From the NCBI RefSeq assembly GCF_000485595.1, contig NW_014577860.1:1-24718 (forward strand): 24,718 nucleotides of DNA. Direction: 5' to 3'. Origin of the DNA: Priapulus caudatus (Eukaryota > Priapulida > Priapulimorpha > Priapulimorphida > Priapulidae). The translations under genes and the position numbers were made by a program. A model generated the notes under the pieces. That model had not been told where the DNA came from. It worked only from the letters and a program-made list of their open reading frames with translations, and did not search any database. Within the stretch, counting starts at the first letter, position 1, and every line of letters starts with the position of its first letter. This document shows positions 1 to 7,834 of the stretch, piece after piece.

Positions 1-111
1 ACTCGTTGCCTATGATTATTGTAACAAACTGTCGTGTTTTATGGTTTATATGAAATGGAAATAAAATGAAATAAAATGAAATTTTACCGGAGGCATAGCG
101 GACACGAGCGG
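1..111. other. AT-rich unassigned flank
   Basis: AT-rich sequence with short repeats of AAATG/AAAATG at about 53-82. No gene or element was recognised. Confidence 0.4.
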
Positions 112-240
<129 letters not shown>

Positions 241-340
241 GTACGGTTGGTACATCGCGCGAGTTTTGAGTGAGCTTTGAGCGAGTTTTGAGCGAGATTT
301 TTAGGTGGAAATGAATGAAAAACAGAGAACATACACTGCG

Positions 341-405
341 AGATTGCAACCGGTTAATAGAGATTTCCGGATAACGGATGGCCGGATAAAGGAGGTCGGA
401 CTGTA
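341..405. mobile_element. pogo/Tigger-like transposon end (family A)
   Basis: The 27 bp at 379-405 (tggccggataaa, then gaggtcggactgta) recur at 3428-3454 with a single mismatch. Both copies end CAGTC-type on the complementary strand next to TA, as expected for Tc1/mariner/pogo elements, which duplicate TA. The upstream part holds CCGGATAA motifs. No partner left end was found, so this is a fragment or a solo end. The superfamily call is inference from the end sequence. Confidence 0.5.
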
Positions 406-407
406 TA

Positions 408-474
408 CGGAACCCGCTTAATACGATTATTTTTCTTTGGCCCGTCAGTTTCGTACTAACGGGGTGCGACTGTA
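408..474. mobile_element. pogo/Tigger-like transposon end (family B)
   Basis: Contains aacccgcttaatac, then an AT-rich stretch, tttggcccgtcagttt and a terminal gcgactgta. The same block occurs degenerated at 657-718. The family A end stops at a TA exactly where this block begins, which suggests one element inserted into the other. Confidence 0.45.
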
Positions 475-656
475 GTAATGAATTGTAGTAATTGAATGAG
501 AGTTTGGTTTGCAGTAATTTTATCTATTTGTGAACAATTAAACGCTACTAAAGTTCTTAATTATCCATATAAACCTATATAAAATACCTTGTACACACCT
601 TGTAATCCATAATTTTTTCTTTGTTAATTCGGGGCTAATATATGTTTAAGTGGTTA
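475..656. other. AT-rich interval between related transposon ends
   Basis: AT-rich non-coding sequence between two copies of the family B end. It could be the interior of a short non-autonomous element. No ORF or structure was recognised. Confidence 0.35.
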
Positions 657-718
657 ATACGAAACCCGCTTAATACAATTATTTGTCTTTGGCCGCGTCA
701 GTTTTTCTACTACGGGTT
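657..718. repeat. second copy of family B transposon end
   Basis: Matches 408-465 in direct orientation (gaaacccgcttaatac, then tttggccgcgtcagttt), with substitutions and a one-base indel. The terminal gcgactgta seen in the first copy is not preserved. Confidence 0.5.
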
Positions 719-805
719 TGATTCTTGGAAAAATGTAGGCAAACGCTTCGCAGTAATGGTTTATATCCTCCTCACGTAGTGTAGCGGAACGTATTGGTTT
801 TGCAC

Positions 806-836
<31 letters not shown>

Positions 837-922
837 GCGTGTGCGTGTGCGTGTGCGTGTGCGTGTGTATAATGTGTGTGTGCGTGCGCGTGCGCGTGCG
901 CATGCGTGTGTGTCTGTGTCTG
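806..922. repeat. (GT)n / (GTGTGC)n compound microsatellite
   Basis: Pure GT at about 806-831, then alternating GTGTGC and GTGCGC units. The GC steps make it prone to form Z-DNA. Confidence 0.95.
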
Positions 923-1071
923 CTCGATATTTTTGCCAACCCTTAGAGGTAGAAACTTCAAACTTGGTCGGCAGACGTGGACTTAGAGGCGGTGGAACCC
1001 TATTGATTTTGAATGACCTTTCACCCAAGTCATTGGTAGCAGTTCACATTTGATGAATGATAGATCGCGAT
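923..1071. other. unassigned interval
   Basis: Mixed-composition sequence between the GT and GATA arrays. No coding signature, repeat or RNA gene was seen. Confidence 0.3.
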
Positions 1072-1094
1072 ATATAGATAGATAGATAGATAGA

Positions 1095-1150
<56 letters not shown>

Positions 1151-1179
1151 GCAAAATAGATAGATTGATAGATAGATAT
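1072..1179. repeat. (GATA)n microsatellite
   Basis: About 25 GATA units with three interruptions (tagaata, aagcaaaa, gattgata). It is the only GATA array in the window. Confidence 0.97.
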
Positions 1180-2154
1180 GCGTTGAGTGCGAGGCGTGCA
1201 GGTGGGGGAGGACTTGATTCCACAGCCAGCGCGTGTGCCCCTGGCGAATCACTGCAAGGTTACGCGACAGAATCCCTTAGCCTGTGGTGCGTGTTTTTGT
1301 AGTCTACAGCCAGCGCACCTAGCGGAAGTGAAGTTAAATCGTGCATGTTTTCCAGGGAGATTTTCCGCCCGGGCCCCCACTCGCGAGGTCGGAGGACCGC
1401 ATGCGCGTTCCCAAAATCTCCGGTAAAGGGGTATTTTTCGCGGCGACAAAATTCGGCCCAAGAATTGTAAAAAAGGGGGTGTATTTAACTTTTCACCGAC
1501 GGAGATTTCTTTAAAAAAGAGGTGTTTTTCCTCTCTCTCTTTCACTGAATATCATAGAAAACTTAATGCAAATCCGCGGGATCAAATTCCTGGAAATTCC
1601 TGCTAGTTTTGAAAAACTCATTCAGGATCATTTCGGATTAAGGGGTTTTCAAGGCAGGAAAACCCGCAAAAAGCCTGCGAAAGGGGGTTCAGAAATTTGG
1701 CGGTCCTGAGATAAGGGGGTGCTTCAAAGAGAGGGAACGAGCATATGCGTACCCTTAAATAACACTGAATGGGGGCCCGGGGATTTTCCATTATATTTTC
1801 TAAATATGTTTTTTTTAAACATAATAACCCAATAAATGACAAAAGCAAAGTGTTAGAATCGAACCTGATGCGTAGGAATGAAGCACGAAAATTTTCAGCC
1901 AGATTCCGTGCAGCGCGCCTAGACGTTATGCAGGAATCAAACAGAACGACACTACTCAAATTATTATATAGATTATTATATAGATAGAATCCGGACCAGC
2001 TGCCTTATTTAGATACATACTATTATTAATCTGTTGTACTTCCATTGTCAGTATATAACAGGCGATAGAAATATAGATTTATGGTTACAGCTGGTTAAGT
2101 AGTTTGAATTTGTCAACCTTGGGAATTTTGGAAGCCATGGATATGGCCATGTAT
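1180..2154. other. unassigned intergenic sequence
   Basis: No recognisable gene. Visible details: a short inverted pair GGAGATTTT (about 1356) and AAAATCTCC (about 1413), which could form a stem; several aagggggt-type purine blocks at 1430-1720; and a tRNA B-box-like gaatcgaacc on the minus strand near 1858 without a convincing A box. The ORFs here show no family resemblance. Confidence 0.4.
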
Positions 2155-2161
2155 AACTATA

Positions 2162-2210
<49 letters not shown>

Positions 2211-2232
2211 TATATAATATAATATATATAAT
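2155..2232. repeat. (TA)n microsatellite
   Basis: Nearly uninterrupted TA dinucleotides with a few TTA/AAT breaks. Confidence 0.95.
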
Positions 2233-2697
2233 TTGTCAGTGTGGCGGCAGCGTGCGTTGCGGTGTACATGTGTGCTTGCAGAGGAGCATTTGCACGGCAT
2301 TTAACAGGAAATTTGTCGGCAATAATAGGCGAAAGAGAGTAGAGAAACATTAAGACTTGGTAGTAAATAGATTTCGTATTTATTTAGCATTATATTTTAT
2401 TGAAACGCTCCAAGTGCCTGTGACTAAGGAGTTTGGTGAGACAGATGACTTGTTTTTTAGTATCATAATATTATATGGTTTGCCATGCGTTTTCACATTT
2501 TCTTATGTAATTTCCAATTAATTCATGTAGTGTTTCTTTTTGGCTATTTCTTCAAATGAGTAAGCTTATTTGTATAGTCTTTATAAGTGATTTTAAGTAG
2601 ATTGCTTTTAGACTTGGAAGTTGTTTCTTGTACATACGATTTTTATAGTGTAGACTTGAATTAAAACCTTTTGGTAAGCCAAGGAATTGAACCAAAT
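2233..2697. other. AT-rich intergenic sequence
   Basis: Mostly AT-rich non-coding sequence with a short GC-richer patch at 2240-2290. No ORF of note or repeat family was recognised. Confidence 0.35.
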
Positions 2698-2965
2698 TTA
2701 CCTTTTCCTTCGTGATAGGGTCTTCATAGGTGCATGATTACTGGTGCCATTATTAAGCACAGTTATAAGTTTTCTCGAGAAATGCGCACTAGGATCTAAA
2801 GCATTAAAATATATCCCAGGCAAAGTTAGTTCGTAAGTCATCCACAATGTTAATAATGTGCTATAAATCGAACATAACTCTCCTAATAATTTTGGCAGCA
2901 TTTCTGTTCTAACATCAGTATTATTTATTAGCAAAAATATAAGTAGGATTATCAGAGGTATCATG
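2698..2965 (-). CDS. hypothetical small secreted-type ORF or exon
   Basis: Minus-strand ORF of about 88 codons from the methionine at 2963-2965 to the TAA at 2698. The first ~16 residues are strongly hydrophobic (MIPLIILLIFLLINN), like a signal peptide or membrane anchor. The rest is mixed in composition and not a repeat translation, and it ends in a basic SRRKR. The last codons overlap an AAG-GTAAAT splice-donor-like sequence, so it could be a first exon. No family was recognised. It lies in AT-rich DNA beside microsatellites, so a chance ORF is quite possible. Confidence 0.22.
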
Positions 2966-2993
2966 TTGTATGATACCCGCAATATATATTATT

Positions 2994-3014
2994 ATATAAT
3001 ATATATATATATAC
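2994..3014. repeat. short (TA)n tract
   Basis: TA dinucleotides directly in front of the GA array. Confidence 0.85.
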
Positions 3015-3065
3015 AGAGAGAAAGAGAGAGAGAGAGAGCGAGGGAGAGAGAGCGAGCGAGAGAGA

Positions 3066-3135
<70 letters not shown>
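3015..3135. repeat. (GA)n microsatellite
   Basis: GA dinucleotides with GAGC and GGGA variants in the first half, pure in the second half, then GACA units. It is a homopurine strand of about 115 bases. Confidence 0.96.
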
Positions 3136-3137
<2 letters not shown>

Positions 3138-3364
3138 GAAAAGGCATAAAGTTGAAAAAGATGTCACTAATCATGATTAAAGTGCACAACTAAAATCATT
3201 GTCAAACGGTGCGCATGCGCGTCTATTAATGCGCCGACGCGGCGACGCTAATCTAATCCGCTAATGGCTATGGCCAGCGCGAGCCGACCCCGGACTAGTC
3301 AGCCGACGAGAGCGCGTAAATACATTATCCCATGCATAAACCTACTGAACTGCATAGAAATGCT
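3136..3364. other. unassigned sequence with GC-rich core
   Basis: The core at 3205-3310 is CpG-rich (gcgcatgcgcg, gcgccgacgcggcgacgc). It may be the subterminal part of the transposon that ends at 3454. No coding potential was recognised. Confidence 0.3.
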
Positions 3365-3454
3365 GTGTTTGAGCATAACTCTCATATCCGGCCAAATCCC
3401 ATATCCGGATAGGTGCCGGTCCCGACGTGGCCGGATAAAAGAGGTCGGACTGTA
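3365..3454. mobile_element. pogo/Tigger-like transposon end (family A), second copy
   Basis: The terminal 27 bp at 3428-3454 match 379-405 with one mismatch and end ggactg before TA. The upstream part repeats CCGGATA/CCGGCC motifs typical of the subterminal part of such elements. No left end was identified in this window. Confidence 0.5.
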
Positions 3455-3734
3455 TTATATTATCCTTAATTTGAAGAGAAAAACAATGGATTAGAAGGTG
3501 TGTACAAAGTGTTTTATATAGAAATTAATATACCCGGACAGAAAATGTTATATTAGTAACAGGATCCTTGTATTATTGACTTCGTATCAAGTCAATATTT
3601 TACTAAAAGATTACTATGAATCGGGCCGGGATTTAGAGAAATCATCGTAGTCTCATCAGCGTAACAAGCGAATATGGCCGCCGGAGGCGGCCATTTTGCG
3701 AGTATATATTAATCCGGTTATCAATTAGATTTTT
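3455..3734. other. AT-rich sequence with two perfect hairpins
   Basis: Contains tattgactt-cgtatc-aagtcaata near 3574 (9 bp stem, 6-base loop) and atggccgcc-gga-ggcggccat near 3674 (9 bp stem, 3-base loop). No ORF. The sequence lies just upstream of the LINE fragment. Confidence 0.45.
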
Positions 3735-3800
3735 AAAGTTCGGTACTCCAGCACTCGTACCGGCATTTACCAAAATAGTTAGCAATGTATCCCAAGTTAA

Positions 3801-4198
3801 GATTTACCGAACTGCCTAAAACAGGCTAAAATTATATCTATTTACAAATCTGACCCAGTTAATATCCCTTCAAATTACAAACCTATTTGTCTTCTCTCTC
3901 CATTCTCGAAATTTCTTGAGAAATGTCTCTATAATAAGTTAGATAAGTTCTTAACCAAATGTATTATACTTCCACCAAATCAGTTTGAGTTTAATAGAAT
4001 TAATCATTCTACAGTCTTGGCAATTTCTGAATTTCACGACACTCTTCTTGAATCTCTAGATGCCGACAAAATTACTTGTGCGATATTTCTTGATCTTTCA
4101 AAGGCATTTGATACTGTGCAGCATGCTATACTTTTATATAAACTCGAATACTACGGAGTAAGAGGATCAGCTCTAGAAGTGTTTAAAAGCTTACTAAC
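3801..4198 (+). pseudogene. LINE reverse transcriptase, fingers/palm N-terminal half
   Basis: Reading from 3822 in one frame: QAKIISIYKSD, SNYKPICLLSPFSKFLEK, PNQFEFNRINHSTVLAIS and FLDLSKAFDTV. These are the ordered conserved blocks of a non-LTR RT; the F-DLSKAFDTV block carries the first catalytic Asp. A stop at 3798-3800 and a frame change near 3812 cut it off from upstream LINE sequence that reads in another frame. The frame ends at the insertion starting about 4199, after KSLLT. Confidence 0.9.
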
Positions 4199-4507
4199 AG
4201 GACCCAATATATACTGCAATCGGGGACATCCGCTCATCAATTCTTATACACGCTATCATGCTTCATACACGCTATCAAATACGCGCTGGTTAGCACCAAT
4301 TTGGCCCCGCAAATGAATGATGGCCAAGCCCGTGATAACCTGGCCCGGACCAAGTTATCCCGCTCCAAGCTGTGTCTGTACGCAAACCGGGGCATAGCGC
4401 GCACCAAATTGCGCAATGCGCATGCGCATAGCCTTATTTATGTCACATAAAAGTATAGTAGCTGTCTGAGGGGTGACGTAGCGAACTGAACTGAGCATTC
4501 ACAGTCA
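4199..4507. mobile_element. ~310 bp insertion inside the LINE RT
   Basis: The LINE frame is lost after KSLLT at about 4198 and regained in YQILSLYATI at about 4512, where a normal LINE has only a few residues. The intervening DNA is GC-richer and non-coding. It has a stem GATAAC (4334-4339)/GTTATC (4354-4359) and alternating gcgcaatgcgcatgcgcat. Both junctions show AAC (or ACAG), a possible short target duplication. It could be a MITE, a SINE or a solo-LTR remnant. The element type was not recognised. Confidence 0.55.
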
Positions 4508-4511
4508 ACCC

Positions 4512-4817
4512 GTGTGGTATCAAATTTTGTCTCTGTACGCTACGATTGCGTACGTACGTATAGTGACATGCGGTATTCCACATGGATCTACGCTAGGCCC
4601 ACTTTTGTTTTTTATCTACATAAATGATCGCCCATCTACTTCTAACTTTGTTACACGACTGTTCGCGGACACCACTAATCAATTTATGTGCAGTATTAAT
4701 CTGGCTGAATTAAATACTGTAGTAAATATTAATCTGAGATTCACAGAAAAATGGATGGCTGCCAACAAAATTATCGATCAATTTTTCCAAAACCAAGTTT
4801 ATGATCAACTCAAATAA
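4512..4817 (+). pseudogene. LINE reverse transcriptase, catalytic palm half
   Basis: Open frame with VTCGIPHGSTLGPLLFFIYI (the G-PQGS-LGPLLF block), then TRLFADTTNQF and FTEKWMAANK. The FADD catalytic signature, normally two Asp in a row, reads FADT here. The second catalytic Asp is therefore replaced and this copy is predicted to be inactive. The frame breaks after about 4790 and the LINE continues in a neighbouring frame (NKISAFPHFYVNLYNNNIER). Confidence 0.9.
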
Positions 4818-5535
4818 GATTTCAGCATTTCCTCATTTTTATGTCAACTTATATAACAATAATATCGAACGTTATTATTAATTACGCACTATTATTATTA
4901 AATTTATCGTGGATCACGTTAAATACCTAGGTAGGACATATTGACAATCAATCTAAATTACAAGCTTTTAGATTAAACATATTACAATTAAATTGTCTAA
5001 AACAGCCGGTATAATAGAACTCAGACAATACGTAGATACTAACACTCTTACTTGTGTATATTATGCGCTTGCCTACCCCCTATTTACAATATACGATCTT
5101 CACCTAGGGATCAGCTTTTAAATCAGTGTTATACCCCGGTGTTAAATTACAAAACAAAATAGTAAAATGCATCAAGTTTGCTAAGCGTATAGATCATGGC
5201 ACCCAGTGTATGAAAATCTCAAATTACTGAAAGTTCATGACATCTATAAACATCGAACTGGCAAAATTGATGTACCGTTTCTCAAATAACTTATTGCCTA
5301 GTCTTTTTTCCAATTATTTTGAATTGGCCATGAATGTGCATGGTTATATGGCCAGATACTCTGTAAACTCAATGTATTGTCTTCCTAGCTTTGCAATTGC
5401 TAACTGTTAAAAATCATTAAAGTATCAATGCGTTAAACTTTCGGTTACTATACCAAATGATGTGAAGACATTCTCCCTTTTTATGTTTGTGAGATTTCTA
5501 AAATCAGTTTTTACCTCGTACAATATGTGTGTGTG
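4818..5535 (+). pseudogene. LINE thumb/C-terminal region, multiply frameshifted
   Basis: Fragments in all three frames give the expected order: DHVKYLG (about 4912), TIKLSKTAGIIELRQYVDT, a YYALAYPL block, a cysteine/lysine helix (NYKTKIVKCIKFAKRI), LLKVHDIYKHRT, then LFSNYFELAMNVHGYMARYS and VKLSVTIPNDVKTFSLF before the tail. At least four frameshifts are needed. Some may be assembly errors, since short indels are common across the window. Confidence 0.75.
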
Positions 5536-5625
5536 TGTTAGCGTGTGTACATGAACGCGGGTACGTATCTAAGCGTGCATACATGCGTGTACGTCTGTGT
5601 ATGTATGTATGTATGTATGTATGTA

Positions 5626-5630
<5 letters not shown>
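5299..5630 (+). repeat. 418-bp-period tandem duplication, copy 1
   Basis: LINE 3' tail plus the start of the TATG array (TAGTCTTTTTTCC to tctgtgtatgtatg). The same sequence starts again at 5717 with a few substitutions and one- or two-base indels. Confidence 0.93.

Positions 5631-5699
<69 letters not shown>
5605..5699. repeat. (TATG)n then (TG)n microsatellite
   Basis: About 7 TATG units followed by about 35 TG units at the 3' end of duplication copy 1. Confidence 0.96.
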
Positions 5700-5716
5700 G
5701 TTGAGAGAGATGCCCT

Positions 5717-6040
5717 TAGTCTTTTTTCCAATTATTTTGAATTGGCCATGAATGTGCATGGTTATATGGCCAGATACTCTGTAAACTCAATGTATTGTCT
5801 TCCTAGCTTTGCAATTGCTAACTGTTAAAAATCATTAAAGTATCAATGCGTTAAACTTTCGGTTACTATATCAATGATGTGAAGACATTCTCCCTTTTTA
5901 TGTTTGTGTGATTTCTAAAATCAGTTTTACCTCGAACAATATGGTGTGTGTGTGTTAGCGTGTGTACATGAACGCGGGTACGTATCTAAGCGTGCATACA
6001 TGCGTGGTAGTCTGTGTATGTATGTATGTATAGTATGTAT
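5717..6040 (+). repeat. 418-bp-period tandem duplication, copy 2
   Basis: Repeats 5299-5630 in direct orientation. Differences include one missing a and a c-to-t change near 5871 and acgtct/gtagtct near 6008. This copy runs straight into the long TATG array. Confidence 0.93.
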
Positions 6041-6886
6041 GTATGTATGTATGTATGTATGTATGTATGTATGTATGTATGTGTCGTTGTGTGTTGTGTG
6101 TGGTGTGTGTGTGTGTGTGTGGTGTGTGTGTGTGTGTGTGTGTTGTGGTGTGTTGTGTATGGTATGTATGTATGTATGTAATGTATGTATGTATGTATGT
6201 ATGTATGTATGTATGTATGTATGATTGTATGTATGTAGTGTATGTATGTATGTAGTATGTATGTATGTATGTATGTATGTATGATAATGTAGTATGTATG
6301 TAATGTATGTATGTATGTATGTATGTATGTATGCTATGTATGTATGCTATGTATGTATGTATGTATGTATGTATGTATGTATGTATGTATGTATGTAGTA
6401 TGTATGTAATGTATGTATGTATGTATGTATGTATGTATGTATGTATGTATGTATGTATGTATGTATGTATGTATGTATGTATGTATGTATGTATGTATGT
6501 ATGTATGTATGTATGTATGTATGTATGTATGTATGTATGTATGTATGTATGTAGTATGTATTGTATGTATGTATGTATGTATGTATGTATGTATGTATGT
6601 ATGTATGTATGTATGTATGTATGTATGTATGTATGTGTATTTGTATGTATGTTGTATGTATGTATGTATGTATGTATGTATGTATGTATGTATGTATGTA
6701 TGTATGTATGTATGTATGTATGTATGTATGTAGTATGTATGTATGTATGTATGTATGTATGTATGTATGTATGTATGATATGTATGTTGTATGTATGTAT
6801 TGTATGTATGTATGTTATGTAATTGTATGTATGGTATGTATGTACTGTATGTATGTATGTATGTATGTATGTAGTATGTATGTATG

Positions 6887-6917
<31 letters not shown>

Positions 6918-7359
6918 TGTATGTATGTATGTATTGTATGTATGTATGTATGTATGTATGTATGTATGTATGTATGTATGTATGTATGTATGTATGTATG
7001 TATGTATGTATGTATGTATGTATGTATGTATGTATGTATGTATGTATGTATGTATGTATGTATGTATGTATGTATGTATGTATGTATGTATGTATGTTAT
7101 GTATGTATGTATGTATGTATGTATTGATTGTATGTGATGTATGTAGATATGTATATACGTATGTTCGTATGCTACGTATGTACGTATGTATGTATGTATG
7201 TATGTATGTATGTATAGTGATGTATGTATGTATGTATGTATGTATGTATGTATGTATGTATGTATGTATGTGTTGTATGTATGTATGTATGATGTATGTA
7301 TGGTATGTTTATGTATGTATGTATGTATGTACGTATGTATGTATGTATGTATGTATGTA
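6017..7359. repeat. long (TATG)n array with a GT-rich island
   Basis: About 1.3 kb of TATG tetranucleotides, broken by single-base slips (TAGTATG, TTGTATG, ATAATG) and a GT-rich segment at 6082-6160. The last ~220 bp carries more point variants (tacgtatg, gatatg), so it is older or less homogenised. It lies between the LINE tail and the TIR element. Confidence 0.98.
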
Positions 7360-7361
7360 TA

Positions 7362-7607
7362 GTCAGTTCACTATGTTTTTTCGTTCAGTATTATGGTAGA
7401 TTAGCAAACCTATACATTTTTGGAGAAGGTCATAGCATGTGGAATCCGGAAAAAAACAATGTTTACATTTGCGGAGATACCGGTATGGCCGCCATTTTGG
7501 ATTTTTAAAATGGCCGCCAATAAAATACATATTTAGCCGTATTCTGCCTCTAATCACCTAAAAACTTTTTAAAATATGCTAATCCTATGTTTTCAGGACA
7601 AGGATCT
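7362..7607 (+). repeat. left terminal inverted repeat of the 3.8 kb element
   Basis: Pairs with 10912-11183 on the other strand. Shared blocks, in order: gtcaggttca-ctat; atacatttttggaaagg-cat; aaaaaacaatgt; atttgcggagataccgg; tttggattttt; aatggccgcca-taaatacat; gccgtat-ttctgcc; aaacttttaaaatatg; tatgttttcagga-caagga. It also holds a small self-complementary motif, CCATTTT/AAAATGG, around 7493-7513. Confidence 0.85.
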
Positions 7608-7834
7608 ATTGGTCCCATAACCAGACTTCTAACTGTAACACTTGGTATGTTTTTAGCGGAAATATTGTCATTAAAACAAACAAAAATCCATTAGTATATA
7701 GCACATTTAACCCTTTCACTGCGGGTCTCGGCCGGGCCGGGACATCGTGCATGACTTAATATAGCTGCTGCAGAAGTTCCACATGAGTGGCCCTACCATG
7801 CTGACTGTTCATTCTGCAAGCATCCGAATTGAAG
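7608..7834. other. 5' leader between TIR and coding region
   Basis: AT-rich to 7710, then gcgggtctcggccgggcc. Short frames near 7710-7830 may be the start of the protein (a HADCSFCKHPN-like stretch can be read near 7798-7830), but the start codon cannot be fixed. Confidence 0.35.

Larger units (their letters stand above)
3735..5535 (+). mobile_element. degenerate non-LTR retrotransposon (CR1/Jockey-type LINE), 5'-truncated
   Basis: A single LINE ORF can be followed through several frames. It runs from the region before the reverse-transcriptase fingers (3735-3815), through the RT fingers and palm (3801-4198 and 4512-4800), to the thumb/C-terminal part (4811-5530), which contains VKYLG, KLSKTAGII and an IPNDVKTFSLF-type end. 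The 5' part (first ORF, endonuclease) is absent, which is the usual 5' truncation of target-primed insertion. An insertion of about 310 bp sits at 4199-4507. The 3' end runs into TG/TATG repeats, as in LINEs with simple-repeat tails. The clade is inferred from motif style only. Confidence 0.88.

Noticed and set aside
1855-1910. tRNA-like B box (ggttcgattct) on the minus strand, possible SINE head
   Set aside because: No acceptable A box at the right distance, no cloverleaf and no tail. One short motif is not enough.
6043-7399. Long Met-Tyr-Val-Cys reading frames over the TATG arrays (also 13478-14688)
   Set aside because: A TATG array is open in all three plus frames by arithmetic, because its 12-base translation unit contains no stop codon. 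These are repeat translations without start context or domains.
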